Shown piece after piece: positions 7,032-15,636 of a stretch of DNA of 15,636 nt. This DNA comes from Sulfurimonas sp. (GTDB taxonomy: Bacteria > Campylobacterota > Campylobacteria > Campylobacterales > Sulfurimonadaceae). Under the pieces are notes generated by a model that ran no database searches, was not told the origin of the DNA, and saw only the letters and a list, made by a program, of their open reading frames with translations. The DNA lies in the NCBI GenBank assembly GCA_026988735.1, contig JALSKR010000128.1:1-15636 (forward strand), in the 5' to 3' direction. How positions within the stretch are numbered: position 1 is the stretch's first letter; the number at the start of each line of letters is the position of its first letter. Position numbers and translations under genes: made by a program.

Positions 7032-7037
7032 TATAAT
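7032..7037 (+). promoter_or_regulatory. TATAAT in the dnaA-dnaN spacer, possible dnaN promoter
   Basis: A perfect TATAAT follows an A-rich run. RNA starting near 7044 would run through the DnaA boxes and the predicted unwinding region before reaching dnaN at 7185. It may drive dnaN or act as transcription that aids origin opening. The region is so A/T-rich that chance is a real alternative. Confidence 0.35.
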
Positions 7038-7042
7038 TGTAA

Positions 7043-7134
7043 AAGTGAATAGATGTGAAAGAAGCATTAACCTGCATTCACATCTCAAAAAGTAAGCCTG
7101 TAGGTGTTTGAGTTGATTTGTCACATATTCACTC
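7043..7134. other. oriC: oriC, downstream part: DnaA-box group between dnaA and dnaN
   Basis: TTCAC-core boxes lie on the minus strand at 7043-7051 (8 of 9 to TATTCACAT) and 7053-7061 (7 of 9). On the plus strand they lie at 7075-7083 (8 of 9) and 7126-7134 (7 of 9, core TATTCAC intact). A weaker site, TTGTCACAT, is at 7118-7126. The first two cores are exactly 10 bp apart, one helical turn. A 9-bp inverted repeat, AGATGTGAA at 7051-7059 and TTCACATCT at 7077-7085, pairs two boxes head to head. Orientation changes toward the A/T-rich end, as expected when a DnaA filament is directed onto the unwinding site. Confidence 0.75.
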
Positions 7135-7136
7135 CA

Positions 7137-7154
7137 TACTACTACTACTTACTA
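7137..7154 (+). other. DnaA-trio-like repeat
   Basis: Four TAC units (7137-7148) are followed by TTACTA. Read as CTA at 7139, 7142 and 7145, then CTT at 7148 and CTA at 7152, the complementary strand carries 3'-GAT-5' trinucleotides. That is the DnaA-trio pattern described in Bacillus subtilis for single-strand engagement by DnaA. It begins about 6 bp after the last TTCAC box and leads directly into pure A/T DNA, the expected geometry. Confidence 0.65.
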
Positions 7155-7172
7155 AAATTATATAAATATATA
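7153..7172. other. Predicted DNA unwinding element
   Basis: Twenty consecutive A/T bases lie immediately after the CTA repeats and before the dnaN ribosome-binding region (AGGGA at 7172-7176). Their composition and position after the DnaA boxes and trio repeats mark this as the likely first site of strand opening. This is inferred from sequence only. Confidence 0.6.
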
Positions 7173-7184
7173 GGGATTTAAAAA

Positions 7185-8252
7185 ATGAAAATTACCGTCT
7201 CAAAATCTATATTGGAAAATATACTCATTCATGCTGCACCTTTTTTGGAAAAAAAAGATACATCACAGATAACTTCACATGTCTATATGAATGTTTCCGG
7301 CTCAAAATTAACACTTAAAGCAACTGATTATGAAATAGGTTTTTTAGTATCAACTGATAATCTAAAAATTGAAGATGAAGGCAGTATTACCGCTAACGGT
7401 AAAAAATTTTTAGATATTGTCAGAATATTAAAAGATGATGAAATTAACTTAGAAGTAAAAAATGATAATCTTCTTATATCACAGGGCCACTCTAATTTCA
7501 AATTGCCTACTTTTTCGTATAATGAGTTTCCGGAATTTCCTTCTTACGAAGGGAAACCAAGAATTTCCATCGAATCACACACTCTCATCGAATCACTAAA
7601 AAAAATAACACCTGCAATAGATACCAACAATCCCAAATTTGAACTTAACGGTGCTTTAATAGATATACAAAAGGATTCTATTAATTTTGCAGCCACAGAT
7701 ACAAGAAGATTGGCAGTAGTAACCGTTAGCAACCAAAGTGACAATGAATTGTCAATTATAATTCCTAAAAAAGCAATTGTTGAAATCCAAAAACTCTTTT
7801 TTGATAATATTGAACTCTATTATGACGAAACAAATCTTATTATTCATTCTCAGCAATATACTTTTTTTACAAAACTCATTAACGGAAAATTTCCTGAATA
7901 TTCAAGAATCATTCCTAAAGAAACAAACTACAATTTGGTTTTGCCTAAAGCCATTATGATTAATTCAATTAAACAAATTACAACTATATCTACAGATGTA
8001 AAACTCACTTTTTTCAATAATACCATCAGTTTTGAAAGTTTAAGCGAAGACAACATCGAAGCAAAAACAGAAATCAGCTACAACACAGGTTTTGATGAAC
8101 CTTTTTCAATAGCAATCAATTCAAAATATTTGCTTGATTTTCTAAATTCCATAAACTCTTCAGAATTTACTATCGGACTCAATGAAGGAAACCTGCCTTT
8201 TATTTTAAAAGATGAAAATTTTATTACAGTAGTTATGCCTATAGTTATCTAA
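7185..8252 (+). CDS. dnaN: DNA polymerase III subunit beta (sliding clamp)
   Basis: 355 aa, slightly shorter than E. coli DnaN (366). The ring-shaped homodimer tethers DNA polymerase III, and other clamp-binding proteins, to DNA. Three clamp domains of roughly 118 residues each can be assumed. Recognisable segments are MKITVSKSILENIL at the start, LKATDYEIG near 46-54, FAATDTRRLAVV near 163-174, NGKFPEYSRIIP near 233-244 and the C-terminal VVMPIVI, equivalent to the usual MPMRL end. The ATG at 7185 is preceded by AGGGA at a spacing of 8, an average-strength site. The gene lies directly downstream of the predicted unwinding element, so its promoter and leader are embedded in the origin. Its A/T-rich codon use is more extreme than that of gyrB. 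Confidence 0.96.
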   Translation: MKITVSKSILENILIHAAPFLEKKDTSQITSHVYMNVSGSKLTLKATDYEIGFLVSTDNLKIEDEGSITANGKKFLDIVRILKDDEINLEVKNDNLLISQGHSNFKLPTFSYNEFPEFPSYEGKPRISIESHTLIESLKKITPAIDTNNPKFELNGALIDIQKDSINFAATDTRRLAVVTVSNQSDNELSIIIPKKAIVEIQKLFFDNIELYYDETNLIIHSQQYTFFTKLINGKFPEYSRIIPKETNYNLVLPKAIMINSIKQITTISTDVKLTFFNNTISFESLSEDNIEAKTEISYNTGFDEPFSIAINSKYLLDFLNSINSSEFTIGLNEGNLPFILKDENFITVVMPIVI

Positions 8253-8310
8253 ACTGTAGGTTCTCTCTCCATCCCCACAGCTATAAAACTTATCATAAGA
8301 TTATTTTAGA

Positions 8311-8316
8311 TAAAAT
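8311..8316 (+). promoter_or_regulatory. Candidate -10 of gyrB
   Basis: TAAAAT lies in the 101-bp dnaN-gyrB gap and would start RNA near 8323, giving a leader of about 31 nt. The upstream T-rich DNA fits the weakly conserved -35 region of this phylum. TATCAT at 8291-8296 is an alternative. Confidence 0.4.
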
Positions 8317-8327
8317 GTCTTCAATTA

Positions 8328-8341
8328 TGCCAAAAATGGCA
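8328..8341 (+). promoter_or_regulatory. Small hairpin just before the gyrB ribosome-binding site
   Basis: TGCCA (8328-8332) and TGGCA (8337-8341) form a perfect 5-bp inverted repeat around AAAA, ending two bases before GGAG (8344-8347). It may modulate gyrB translation or be an operator. It is short enough to be chance. Confidence 0.3.
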
Positions 8342-8353
8342 ATGGAGTATTAA

Positions 8354-10672
<2,319 letters not shown>

Positions 10673-12067
10673 ATGTTATTGTCCCAAACAAAAGAGAGGG
10701 AATACCGTTTTAAGCTTGCACTTAGAATGGCTTTGCCTATCTTTGCTCTTATACTTGCCTTCATTTTTCATACACTGATCAGTAATTATACTACACTTGA
10801 AACATCATTTTATGTAGAAGCTGTTTTACTTTTACTTGTCAGTATTTACTTCATTTTTTTTCTTATATACAAAGGATTTGATGTAAAAATAACAGACAGT
10901 GTTACAAAAACATTCAGCAGGGAATATTTATATCAGTTTTTGCAAAAAGAGATAAAACAGAAAAAAGAATATACTCTGATTCTTATAAGTATAGATAATT
11001 TAAATGATATAAATACTCTTTACGGGTTAAAAAACGGAGATAAAGTTTTAAAGTATGTTGTTGATTGGATAACAGAATATTTAAAAAAAGAGGGAATTGA
11101 AAATTTTCCTATTGGTCACATTAAAGGCGGTGATTTTATTATAGGACTTGATGGACCAAAAAACAAATACAGCACTTTGTTAGAACTTATATGTTTAAAA
11201 TCCAATGATTTGAATGTAGATGATATAGAAATAAAAATATCAGGAGCCATAACAGATACAAGTTATTCAAAAGATTTAAATTACCTCATAGAAAACCTTT
11301 TTGATCTTCAAAATAAAAACAAAAATATGAAATACAAAGAAGAAGAGAGCATTAATCCAAATGAATTGGAATTATTGGTTATTGATGCTATTGAAAATAA
11401 AAATCTTCTTATTATGTCACAGGCAGTCTATGACAATAAAAATAATGTAGTCTTTAGTGAATGTTATATAAAACTCAAAGGACAAAACAATAAAATAATT
11501 CACCCTAAAACATACTTGAAAGTTATCAACAAACTGGGACTCGGTGTGAGTTTTTATTTGATGGTCTTAGAAGAAATTCTTAAAAACTGCCAATACAGGG
11601 AAAATATTTATGCAATCAATGTTTTGCCTACATCATTGAGAAACGACAAGTTTCTTTCCAAAACAAAAGAACTTTTAAAAGAATATTCTGATAAAAAAAT
11701 AATGTTTGTTTTAAGTGAAATGCAGTATTATTCCTATATAAGCAGATATAATAGTATAATAAAATTATTAAAAGATTTGGGTGTCCTTATAGCTATAGAC
11801 AGATTAGGTTCAATTCATACCAGTTTTTTATATTTAAGAGAATTAGATATTGACATTGTCAGATTTGATACCTATTATTCAAATAAAGATAAATTACTGC
11901 AAAATCGCAATATAATTGACGGTTTTACTGTTATGGCTCATGAGAAAGGTGTAAAAACCTGGATAAAAAATATAGAAGAGAAAGAAGTTTATACGCTTGC
12001 CAAAGAGATGAAAATTGATTATCTGGAAGGAAAATATCTCTCAGAAATTGAAACTGTTGTAAACTAA
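10673..12067 (+). CDS. Membrane-anchored degenerate GGDEF-EAL protein coupled to gyrB
   Basis: 464 aa. Two membrane spans near residues 19-37 and 46-66 anchor the protein with a very short external loop, so no periplasmic sensor is present. A cytosolic GGDEF-like domain follows (about 75-220). Its signature is KGGDF at 151-155 in place of GGDEF, with the usual SIDNLNDINTLYGLKNGDKVLK helix before it. An EAL-like domain (about 232-460) has ECY at 263-265 in place of EAL. It keeps N316 and E339, but IDRLGS (375-380) replaces the IDDFG motif and WIKNIE replaces VAEGVE. Both catalytic sites therefore look lost. A role as a c-di-GMP or GTP receptor, or as a protein-binding scaffold, is inferred. 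The ATG directly follows the gyrB stop (TAAATG) and no Shine-Dalgarno is visible, so translation is probably coupled to gyrB. The gene looks more A/T-rich than gyrB. Confidence 0.8.
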   Translation: MLLSQTKEREYRFKLALRMALPIFALILAFIFHTLISNYTTLETSFYVEAVLLLLVSIYFIFFLIYKGFDVKITDSVTKTFSREYLYQFLQKEIKQKKEYTLILISIDNLNDINTLYGLKNGDKVLKYVVDWITEYLKKEGIENFPIGHIKGGDFIIGLDGPKNKYSTLLELICLKSNDLNVDDIEIKISGAITDTSYSKDLNYLIENLFDLQNKNKNMKYKEEESINPNELELLVIDAIENKNLLIMSQAVYDNKNNVVFSECYIKLKGQNNKIIHPKTYLKVINKLGLGVSFYLMVLEEILKNCQYRENIYAINVLPTSLRNDKFLSKTKELLKEYSDKKIMFVLSEMQYYSYISRYNSIIKLLKDLGVLIAIDRLGSIHTSFLYLRELDIDIVRFDTYYSNKDKLLQNRNIIDGFTVMAHEKGVKTWIKNIEEKEVYTLAKEMKIDYLEGKYLSEIETVVN

Positions 12068-12084
12068 AATATAAGGAGCAGGTT

Positions 12085-12534
12085 ATGTTTGGTAAAAAAA
12101 ATCAAGATACATTGACAAACTCGCAATTAATTGAAAAAATAGCAAAAATGAATCTTACCGAAATGCGCTCTTATATAAAAAATAATATGAAAGATCTTAC
12201 ACTAAGTGTTGAAGGTGCAAATGAAGTTATGAAAAAGCTTATTTCGTTTGATGAAAAAACACAAACATATTATATTAAAAATGATGATATGGATACAAAA
12301 AAGAAAAAAGCTTTTGAGCTTTTTATTGCTGTTTTGACGAATAAACACATTAATATGAAAACTATTGAATTAGCCCAAAAATTTTTAGAAAATTATAAAG
12401 AACTTATCAATGATTATGACACACGAAACAAACAAATATACAGTTCAAAACTTACTGAGACTTTAAAATCAGCAATAAATACTATAAATCAATATTCAAA
12501 ATTGCAAAATAAAATGAATGTTTTAGGAAAGTAG
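12085..12534 (+). CDS. Uncharacterised Lys-rich helical 149-aa protein
   Basis: The gene starts 17 nt after the degenerate GGDEF-EAL gene, with a strong AAGGAG (12073-12078) at a spacing of 6, so the two almost certainly form one operon behind gyrB. The product is cytosolic-looking: no signal peptide or membrane span, no Cys or Trp, many Lys, Asn and Glu. The helical character runs throughout, for example residues 14-34, about 70-85 and about 93-146. The last part (LTETLKSAINTINQYSKLQNKM) has a heptad-like pattern that could form a coiled coil. I do not recognise a family. The tail-to-tail overlap of 12 bases with the opposing nucleotidyltransferase gene leaves no room for a terminator between them. 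A partner role for the upstream membrane protein is a guess from gene order. Confidence 0.75.
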   Translation: MFGKKNQDTLTNSQLIEKIAKMNLTEMRSYIKNNMKDLTLSVEGANEVMKKLISFDEKTQTYYIKNDDMDTKKKKAFELFIAVLTNKHINMKTIELAQKFLENYKELINDYDTRNKQIYSSKLTETLKSAINTINQYSKLQNKMNVLGK

Positions 12535-13761
12535 ATTTTTTTGAAGCCAGATGAGAGCATCAGATTTAGTGTTAAAAATATTTTGAATTTGTGCCTCATA
12601 GGCTGATTGGAGTATTTTTGAAAATTCTTTTGATGGCTGTAGACCCAGTTTGATTAAATCGTTTCCCTTGATCAGAGGAGGAATTGGTTTGTGAAGAACA
12701 TTGAGTTTTTTTGCTTTTTGAAGCAAATATTCCGTTTTTTCTTTTTTCTTTTGCGTTACATGTAAATAGTGTGCATAAAATGCAATATCTGTTTTTTGGG
12801 CAAGTTTGTATATATCATAATCATTAAAATTATCTAAATCAAAATCAATTGTATGGAGTCGTAAAACTTTTTCAATTACTGTTTTTTCGTTTGTTATTCT
12901 TTGTAAAAAAGTTTGTGTTTGTATTACTGAAAAATTTGAGGTTATAACAGCCAAAGCAAGCATAACTAACTCTTTATCATTTGTTATTGGCAGTTTTTTT
13001 AACATGTCCAAGGCACTAAAAACTTCTTCATACTCTTCATTATTTAAAATAAGAAGTTCTCTAAAAAATGAAAATGCTCCTAACTCTTTAAGAAAATGAA
13101 ATCCAAGAGACGGTTTGTCTGCTTTGAGAAGAAGTTTTTGTATCTCTTGAAATATTCTCTCTTTTGGAAGCTCTTCAAGAAGTTTTTTTTCTATCATCTC
13201 TTTACATGTAAGCATAAGAGTTTTATCGAACTTCATATGGAAGCGTGACGCAAAAACAACTGCACGAAGAACCCGTAAAGGATCCTCTTTAAATTTTTGC
13301 TTGTCTACAGCTCGTAATATTTTTTTATCTAAATCTTTTCTGCCGTGATAAGAATCTAATATTTTTTTATCAATAACATCATAGCCTATGGCATTGATGG
13401 TAAAATCTCTTCTGAGTGCAGCTGTTTTGAAATCCAGATTTTTATCAATTTTAATTGCAAATCCCTGATGTCCCGAAGCAATTTTGTTATCTTCTCTTGG
13501 CAGAGAAAAATCCAAATCCAAATTTTTATAGTAGAGTTTACAGACACCAAAACTCTTTCCTACACTGTTGACATTTCCAAATTCCTGTAAAATTTCTTCC
13601 ACTTCGTCAAGAGAACTGATACCGTAGAGTTCGATATCAATATCATTTGAAGGAATTCCCAAAAGAGCATCGCGAATATAACCGCCTACAATGACAGGGA
13701 GTATATTATGTGTATATAATTTGTGAAAAATAGTATCGAGACTCTTCGGATAGGTAATCAT
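12523..13761 (-). CDS. cca: CCA-adding-type tRNA nucleotidyltransferase (class II, poly(A) polymerase family)
   Basis: 412 aa. The family adds or repairs the 3' CCA end of tRNAs without a nucleic-acid template. The class II head domain is clear: VGGYIRDALLG with G26 and G27, the metal-binding D40 and D42 in SNDIDIELYG, and the probable third carboxylate in LDLDF (82 or 84). RRDFTINAI (117-125) and EDPLRVLRA (159-167) follow, then helical neck and body regions. No HD-domain motif is obvious in the C-terminal half. CCA addition cannot be separated from A-adding activity by sequence alone in this family, so cca is the likeliest symbol but not proven. The minus-strand ATG at 13759-13761 has only a weak TAGAG-like ribosome site. 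The gene is divergent from typA and overlaps the 149-aa gene tail to tail by 12 bases. Confidence 0.85.
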   Translation of the reverse strand: MITYPKSLDTIFHKLYTHNILPVIVGGYIRDALLGIPSNDIDIELYGISSLDEVEEILQEFGNVNSVGKSFGVCKLYYKNLDLDFSLPREDNKIASGHQGFAIKIDKNLDFKTAALRRDFTINAIGYDVIDKKILDSYHGRKDLDKKILRAVDKQKFKEDPLRVLRAVVFASRFHMKFDKTLMLTCKEMIEKKLLEELPKERIFQEIQKLLLKADKPSLGFHFLKELGAFSFFRELLILNNEEYEEVFSALDMLKKLPITNDKELVMLALAVITSNFSVIQTQTFLQRITNEKTVIEKVLRLHTIDFDLDNFNDYDIYKLAQKTDIAFYAHYLHVTQKKKEKTEYLLQKAKKLNVLHKPIPPLIKGNDLIKLGLQPSKEFSKILQSAYEAQIQNIFNTKSDALIWLQKNLLS

Positions 13762-13792
13762 ACTCTAAGTATATCACTAATTTTACAAGGAT

Positions 13793-13798
13793 ATTATA
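13793..13798 (-). promoter_or_regulatory. Candidate -10 of cca
   Basis: On the minus strand this reads TATAAT. RNA would start near 13786, about 25 nt before the cca ATG. It lies 10 bp from the typA -10 on the other strand. Confidence 0.45.
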
Positions 13799-13808
13799 AT
13801 AATTTGGG

Positions 13809-13814
13809 TATAAT
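13809..13814 (+). promoter_or_regulatory. Candidate -10 of typA
   Basis: A perfect TATAAT preceded by TTTGGG gives a strong promoter of the Campylobacterota sigma-70 kind. RNA would start near 13821, giving a leader of about 69 nt. A second TATAAT at 13795-13800 on the same strand could be an alternative. Confidence 0.6.
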
Positions 13815-13826
13815 TCGCGAAAAATA

Positions 13827-13862
13827 GCTGAAAGTACTCTGAAATGCAGAATTTTCTTCAGC
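13827..13862 (+). promoter_or_regulatory. Nested hairpin in the typA leader
   Basis: GCTGAA (13827-13832) pairs with TTCAGC (13857-13862), and inside it TCTG (13838-13841) pairs with CAGA (13847-13850). The structure lies in the predicted 5' leader, before the AAAGGAA ribosome site at 13876-13882. Stems are short, so stability and function are uncertain. Confidence 0.3.
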
Positions 13863-13889
13863 AAATTTTCCAAATAAAGGAAACCCTTA

Positions 13890-15636
13890 ATGCAAAAAAT
13901 TAGAAATATTGCCGTTATCGCTCACGTTGACCACGGTAAAACTACACTGGTTGATGGACTCTTGGAGCAATCTGGTACATTCGGTTCTCACGAACAACAT
14001 GATGAAAGAGCTATGGATAGCAATGACATCGAAAAAGAACGTGGTATTACGATTCTTTCAAAAAATACAGCTATTCGTTACAAAGATTACAAAATTAACA
14101 TTATAGATACTCCGGGCCACGCCGATTTTGGTGGTGAAGTTGAACGTGTACTTAAAATGGTTGATGGTGTTTTGGTACTTGTTGATGCTTATGAAGGTGT
14201 TATGCCTCAAACAAAATTTGTTGTGAAAAAAATGTTGGCACTTGGTAAAATGCCAATTGTTGTTATTAACAAAATTGACAAACCTTCTGCTGATCCTGAA
14301 CGTGTTGTAGATGAAATGTTCGACCTTTTTGCAGATATGGGTGCAACAGATGAGCAACAGGATTTTCCGGTTATCTATGCTGCTGCACGTGACGGTATCG
14401 CTAAAATGGATATGAGTGAACCTGATGGTGATTTTGAGTGTATCTTTGAGACAATTATCAATAAGATTCCTGAACCAGAAGGTGATGCTGCAAATCCTTT
14501 ACAGGCACAGGTATTTACACTTGACTATGACAATTATGTTGGTAAAATCGGTATCAGTCGTATCTTTAATGGTACGGTAAAAAAAGGTGACAATGTTATG
14601 CTTGCTAAAGCTGACGGTGAAATGGTTAAAGGAAAAATATCAAAACTTATCGGTTTTCACGGTTTGAACCGTATGGAAATAGATGAGGCTGAAGCTGGAG
14701 ATATTGTTGCATTTGCCGGAATGGAAACTGTAGATGTTGGTGATACGATTGCAGATCCTGTTAATCCTGTTGCACTTGATCCTATGCACGTTGAAGAGCC
14801 GACACTGACTGTTGTATTTGCAGTAAATGATTCTCCATTGGCTGGTAAAGAGGGTAAACATGTAACATCAAACAAGCTTCGTGAAAGACTTGAATTTGAA
14901 ATGAATACAAATGTTGCAATGCGTCTTGAAGTTGTCGGTGAAGGTAAATTTAAAGTTTCAGGTCGTGGTGAACTGCAAATTACAGTACTTGCCGAAAATA
15001 TGCGTCGTGAAGATTTTGAATTTTCAATTTCCCGTCCGGAAGTTATTACAAAAGAGATTAACGGTGTAAAATGTGAACCATATGAACACTTAGTAATTGA
15101 TGTTCCTGAAGACTTAAGTGGTACTGTTATTGAGCGTTTAGGAAAAAGAAAAGCAGAGATGAAATCAATGCTTCCAATGGGACAAGGTTTCCAAAGAATT
15201 GAGTTTGAAATTCCTGCTCGTGCATTAATTGGATTTCGTGGGCAGTTCTTGACAGATACAAAAGGTGAGGGTGTTATGAATCACTCTTTCTTAGAGTTCC
15301 GTCCATTCTCAGGTGAAGTAGAATCACGCTCATACGGTGCACTTATTTCAATGACATCAGGTTCTACACTTGCCTTTTCACTTTTTGGTATTCAGGACCG
15401 TGGTGTTTTATTTGTTGGTGTACAGACTGAAGTGTATGAGGGAATGATTATTGGTGAGCATTCTCGATCAAACGACCTTGTGGTGAATCCTGTAAAAGGA
15501 AAAGCACAGTCAAATGTACGCTCAAGTGGTGCTGATGAAGCAATCAAACTTGTACCACCACGTGATATGTCGCTAGAACGTGCGTTAGAGTGGATAGAAG
15601 ATGATGAACTTCTTGAAGTAACACCTAAAAATATTC
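13890..15636 (+). CDS. typA: Ribosome-associated GTPase TypA/BipA, 3'-truncated by the window edge
   Basis: The first 582 codons are visible. The family is about 600 aa, so only some 20 residues are missing. TypA is a translational GTPase related to EF-G and LepA that binds ribosomes and supports 50S assembly and growth under stress or cold. GTPase motifs are G1 AHVDHGKT (11-18), the switch I RGITI (51-55), G3 DTPGH (73-77) and G4 NKID (127-130). Domain II, the EF-G-like domains and the TypA-specific C-terminal part follow, including [18 protein letters not shown] and [28 protein letters not shown] lies about 8 nt before the ATG. Codons such as GGT, GTT and CGT are frequent, which suggests higher expression than the neighbouring cca or GGDEF-EAL genes. 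Confidence 0.97.
   Translation, partial: MQKIRNIAVIAHVDHGKTTLVDGLLEQSGTFGSHEQHDERAMDSNDIEKERGITILSKNTAIRYKDYKINIIDTPGHADFGGEVERVLKMVDGVLVLVDAYEGVMPQTKFVVKKMLALGKMPIVVINKIDKPSADPERVVDEMFDLFADMGATDEQQDFPVIYAAARDGIAKMDMSEPDGDFECIFETIINKIPEPEGDAANPLQAQVFTLDYDNYVGKIGISRIFNGTVKKGDNVMLAKADGEMVKGKISKLIGFHGLNRMEIDEAEAGDIVAFAGMETVDVGDTIADPVNPVALDPMHVEEPTLTVVFAVNDSPLAGKEGKHVTSNKLRERLEFEMNTNVAMRLEVVGEGKFKVSGRGELQITVLAENMRREDFEFSISRPEVITKEINGVKCEPYEHLVIDVPEDLSGTVIERLGKRKAEMKSMLPMGQGFQRIEFEIPARALIGFRGQFLTDTKGEGVMNHSFLEFRPFSGEVESRSYGALISMTSGSTLAFSLFGIQDRGVLFVGVQTEVYEGMIIGEHSRSNDLVVNPVKGKAQSNVRSSGADEAIKLVPPRDMSLERALEWIEDDELLEVTPKNI

Noticed and set aside
8255..8279. CTGTAGG / CCCACAG stem after dnaN considered as a terminator
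   Set aside because: One mismatch, a long loop and no following T-run.
13909..14106. Open frame of 65 codons at the start of typA
   Set aside because: Out of frame with the unmistakable TypA GTPase domain, which occupies the same bases in another plus-strand frame.

Overview
The window looks like a chromosomal core region of a flagellated, AT-rich Campylobacterota (Epsilonproteobacteria) member, most plausibly a Sulfurimonas-like organism. Reasons: the purB-nrdA adjacency, a fliW gene, the divergent ruvC / dnaA-dnaN-gyrB arrangement, 9-mers of the form TATTCACAT (the TTCAC core reported for epsilonproteobacterial DnaA boxes) and promoters with a clear TATAAT but no good -35. The genus is inferred from family-level similarity only; no database was searched.

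Layout, left to right. Bases 1-887 hold the C-terminal two thirds of purB (+). A 29-codon membrane microprotein ORF (950-1039) overlaps the first base of nrdA (1039-3405). A 113-aa unrecognised protein (3396-3737) overlaps the end of nrdA, then come fliW (3747-4142) and a zinc-finger thioredoxin trxC (4234-4659). On the minus strand lie ppnP (4663-4974) and ruvC (5071-5547), separated by a perfect 19-bp inverted repeat with a GC-rich centre. dnaA (5695-7002), dnaN (7185-8252) and gyrB (8354-10672) follow on the plus strand. gyrB is joined without a gap to a membrane-anchored degenerate GGDEF-EAL protein (10673-12067), followed 17 nt later by an unrecognised 149-aa protein (12085-12534). A CCA-adding-type tRNA nucleotidyltransferase (12523-13761, minus) is divergent from typA/bipA (13890 onward, running off the window).

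The replication origin is the functional centre. Four identical TATTCACAT boxes lie between ruvC and dnaA, the last coinciding with the dnaA start codon. A second group of TTCAC boxes lies between dnaA and dnaN and leads into a CTA-repeat (DnaA-trio-like) tract and a 20-bp pure A/T stretch. This describes a bipartite oriC flanking dnaA, with unwinding predicted just upstream of dnaN. Initiator, clamp and gyrase are thus encoded together at the site where they act.

The parts least explained by known families are the gyrB-coupled degenerate GGDEF-EAL protein with its 149-aa partner, the nrdA-coupled microprotein, and the ruvC-ppnP palindrome. No rRNA, tRNA, CRISPR array, insertion sequence or prophage gene was seen, and no gene-free stretch exceeds 300 bases.
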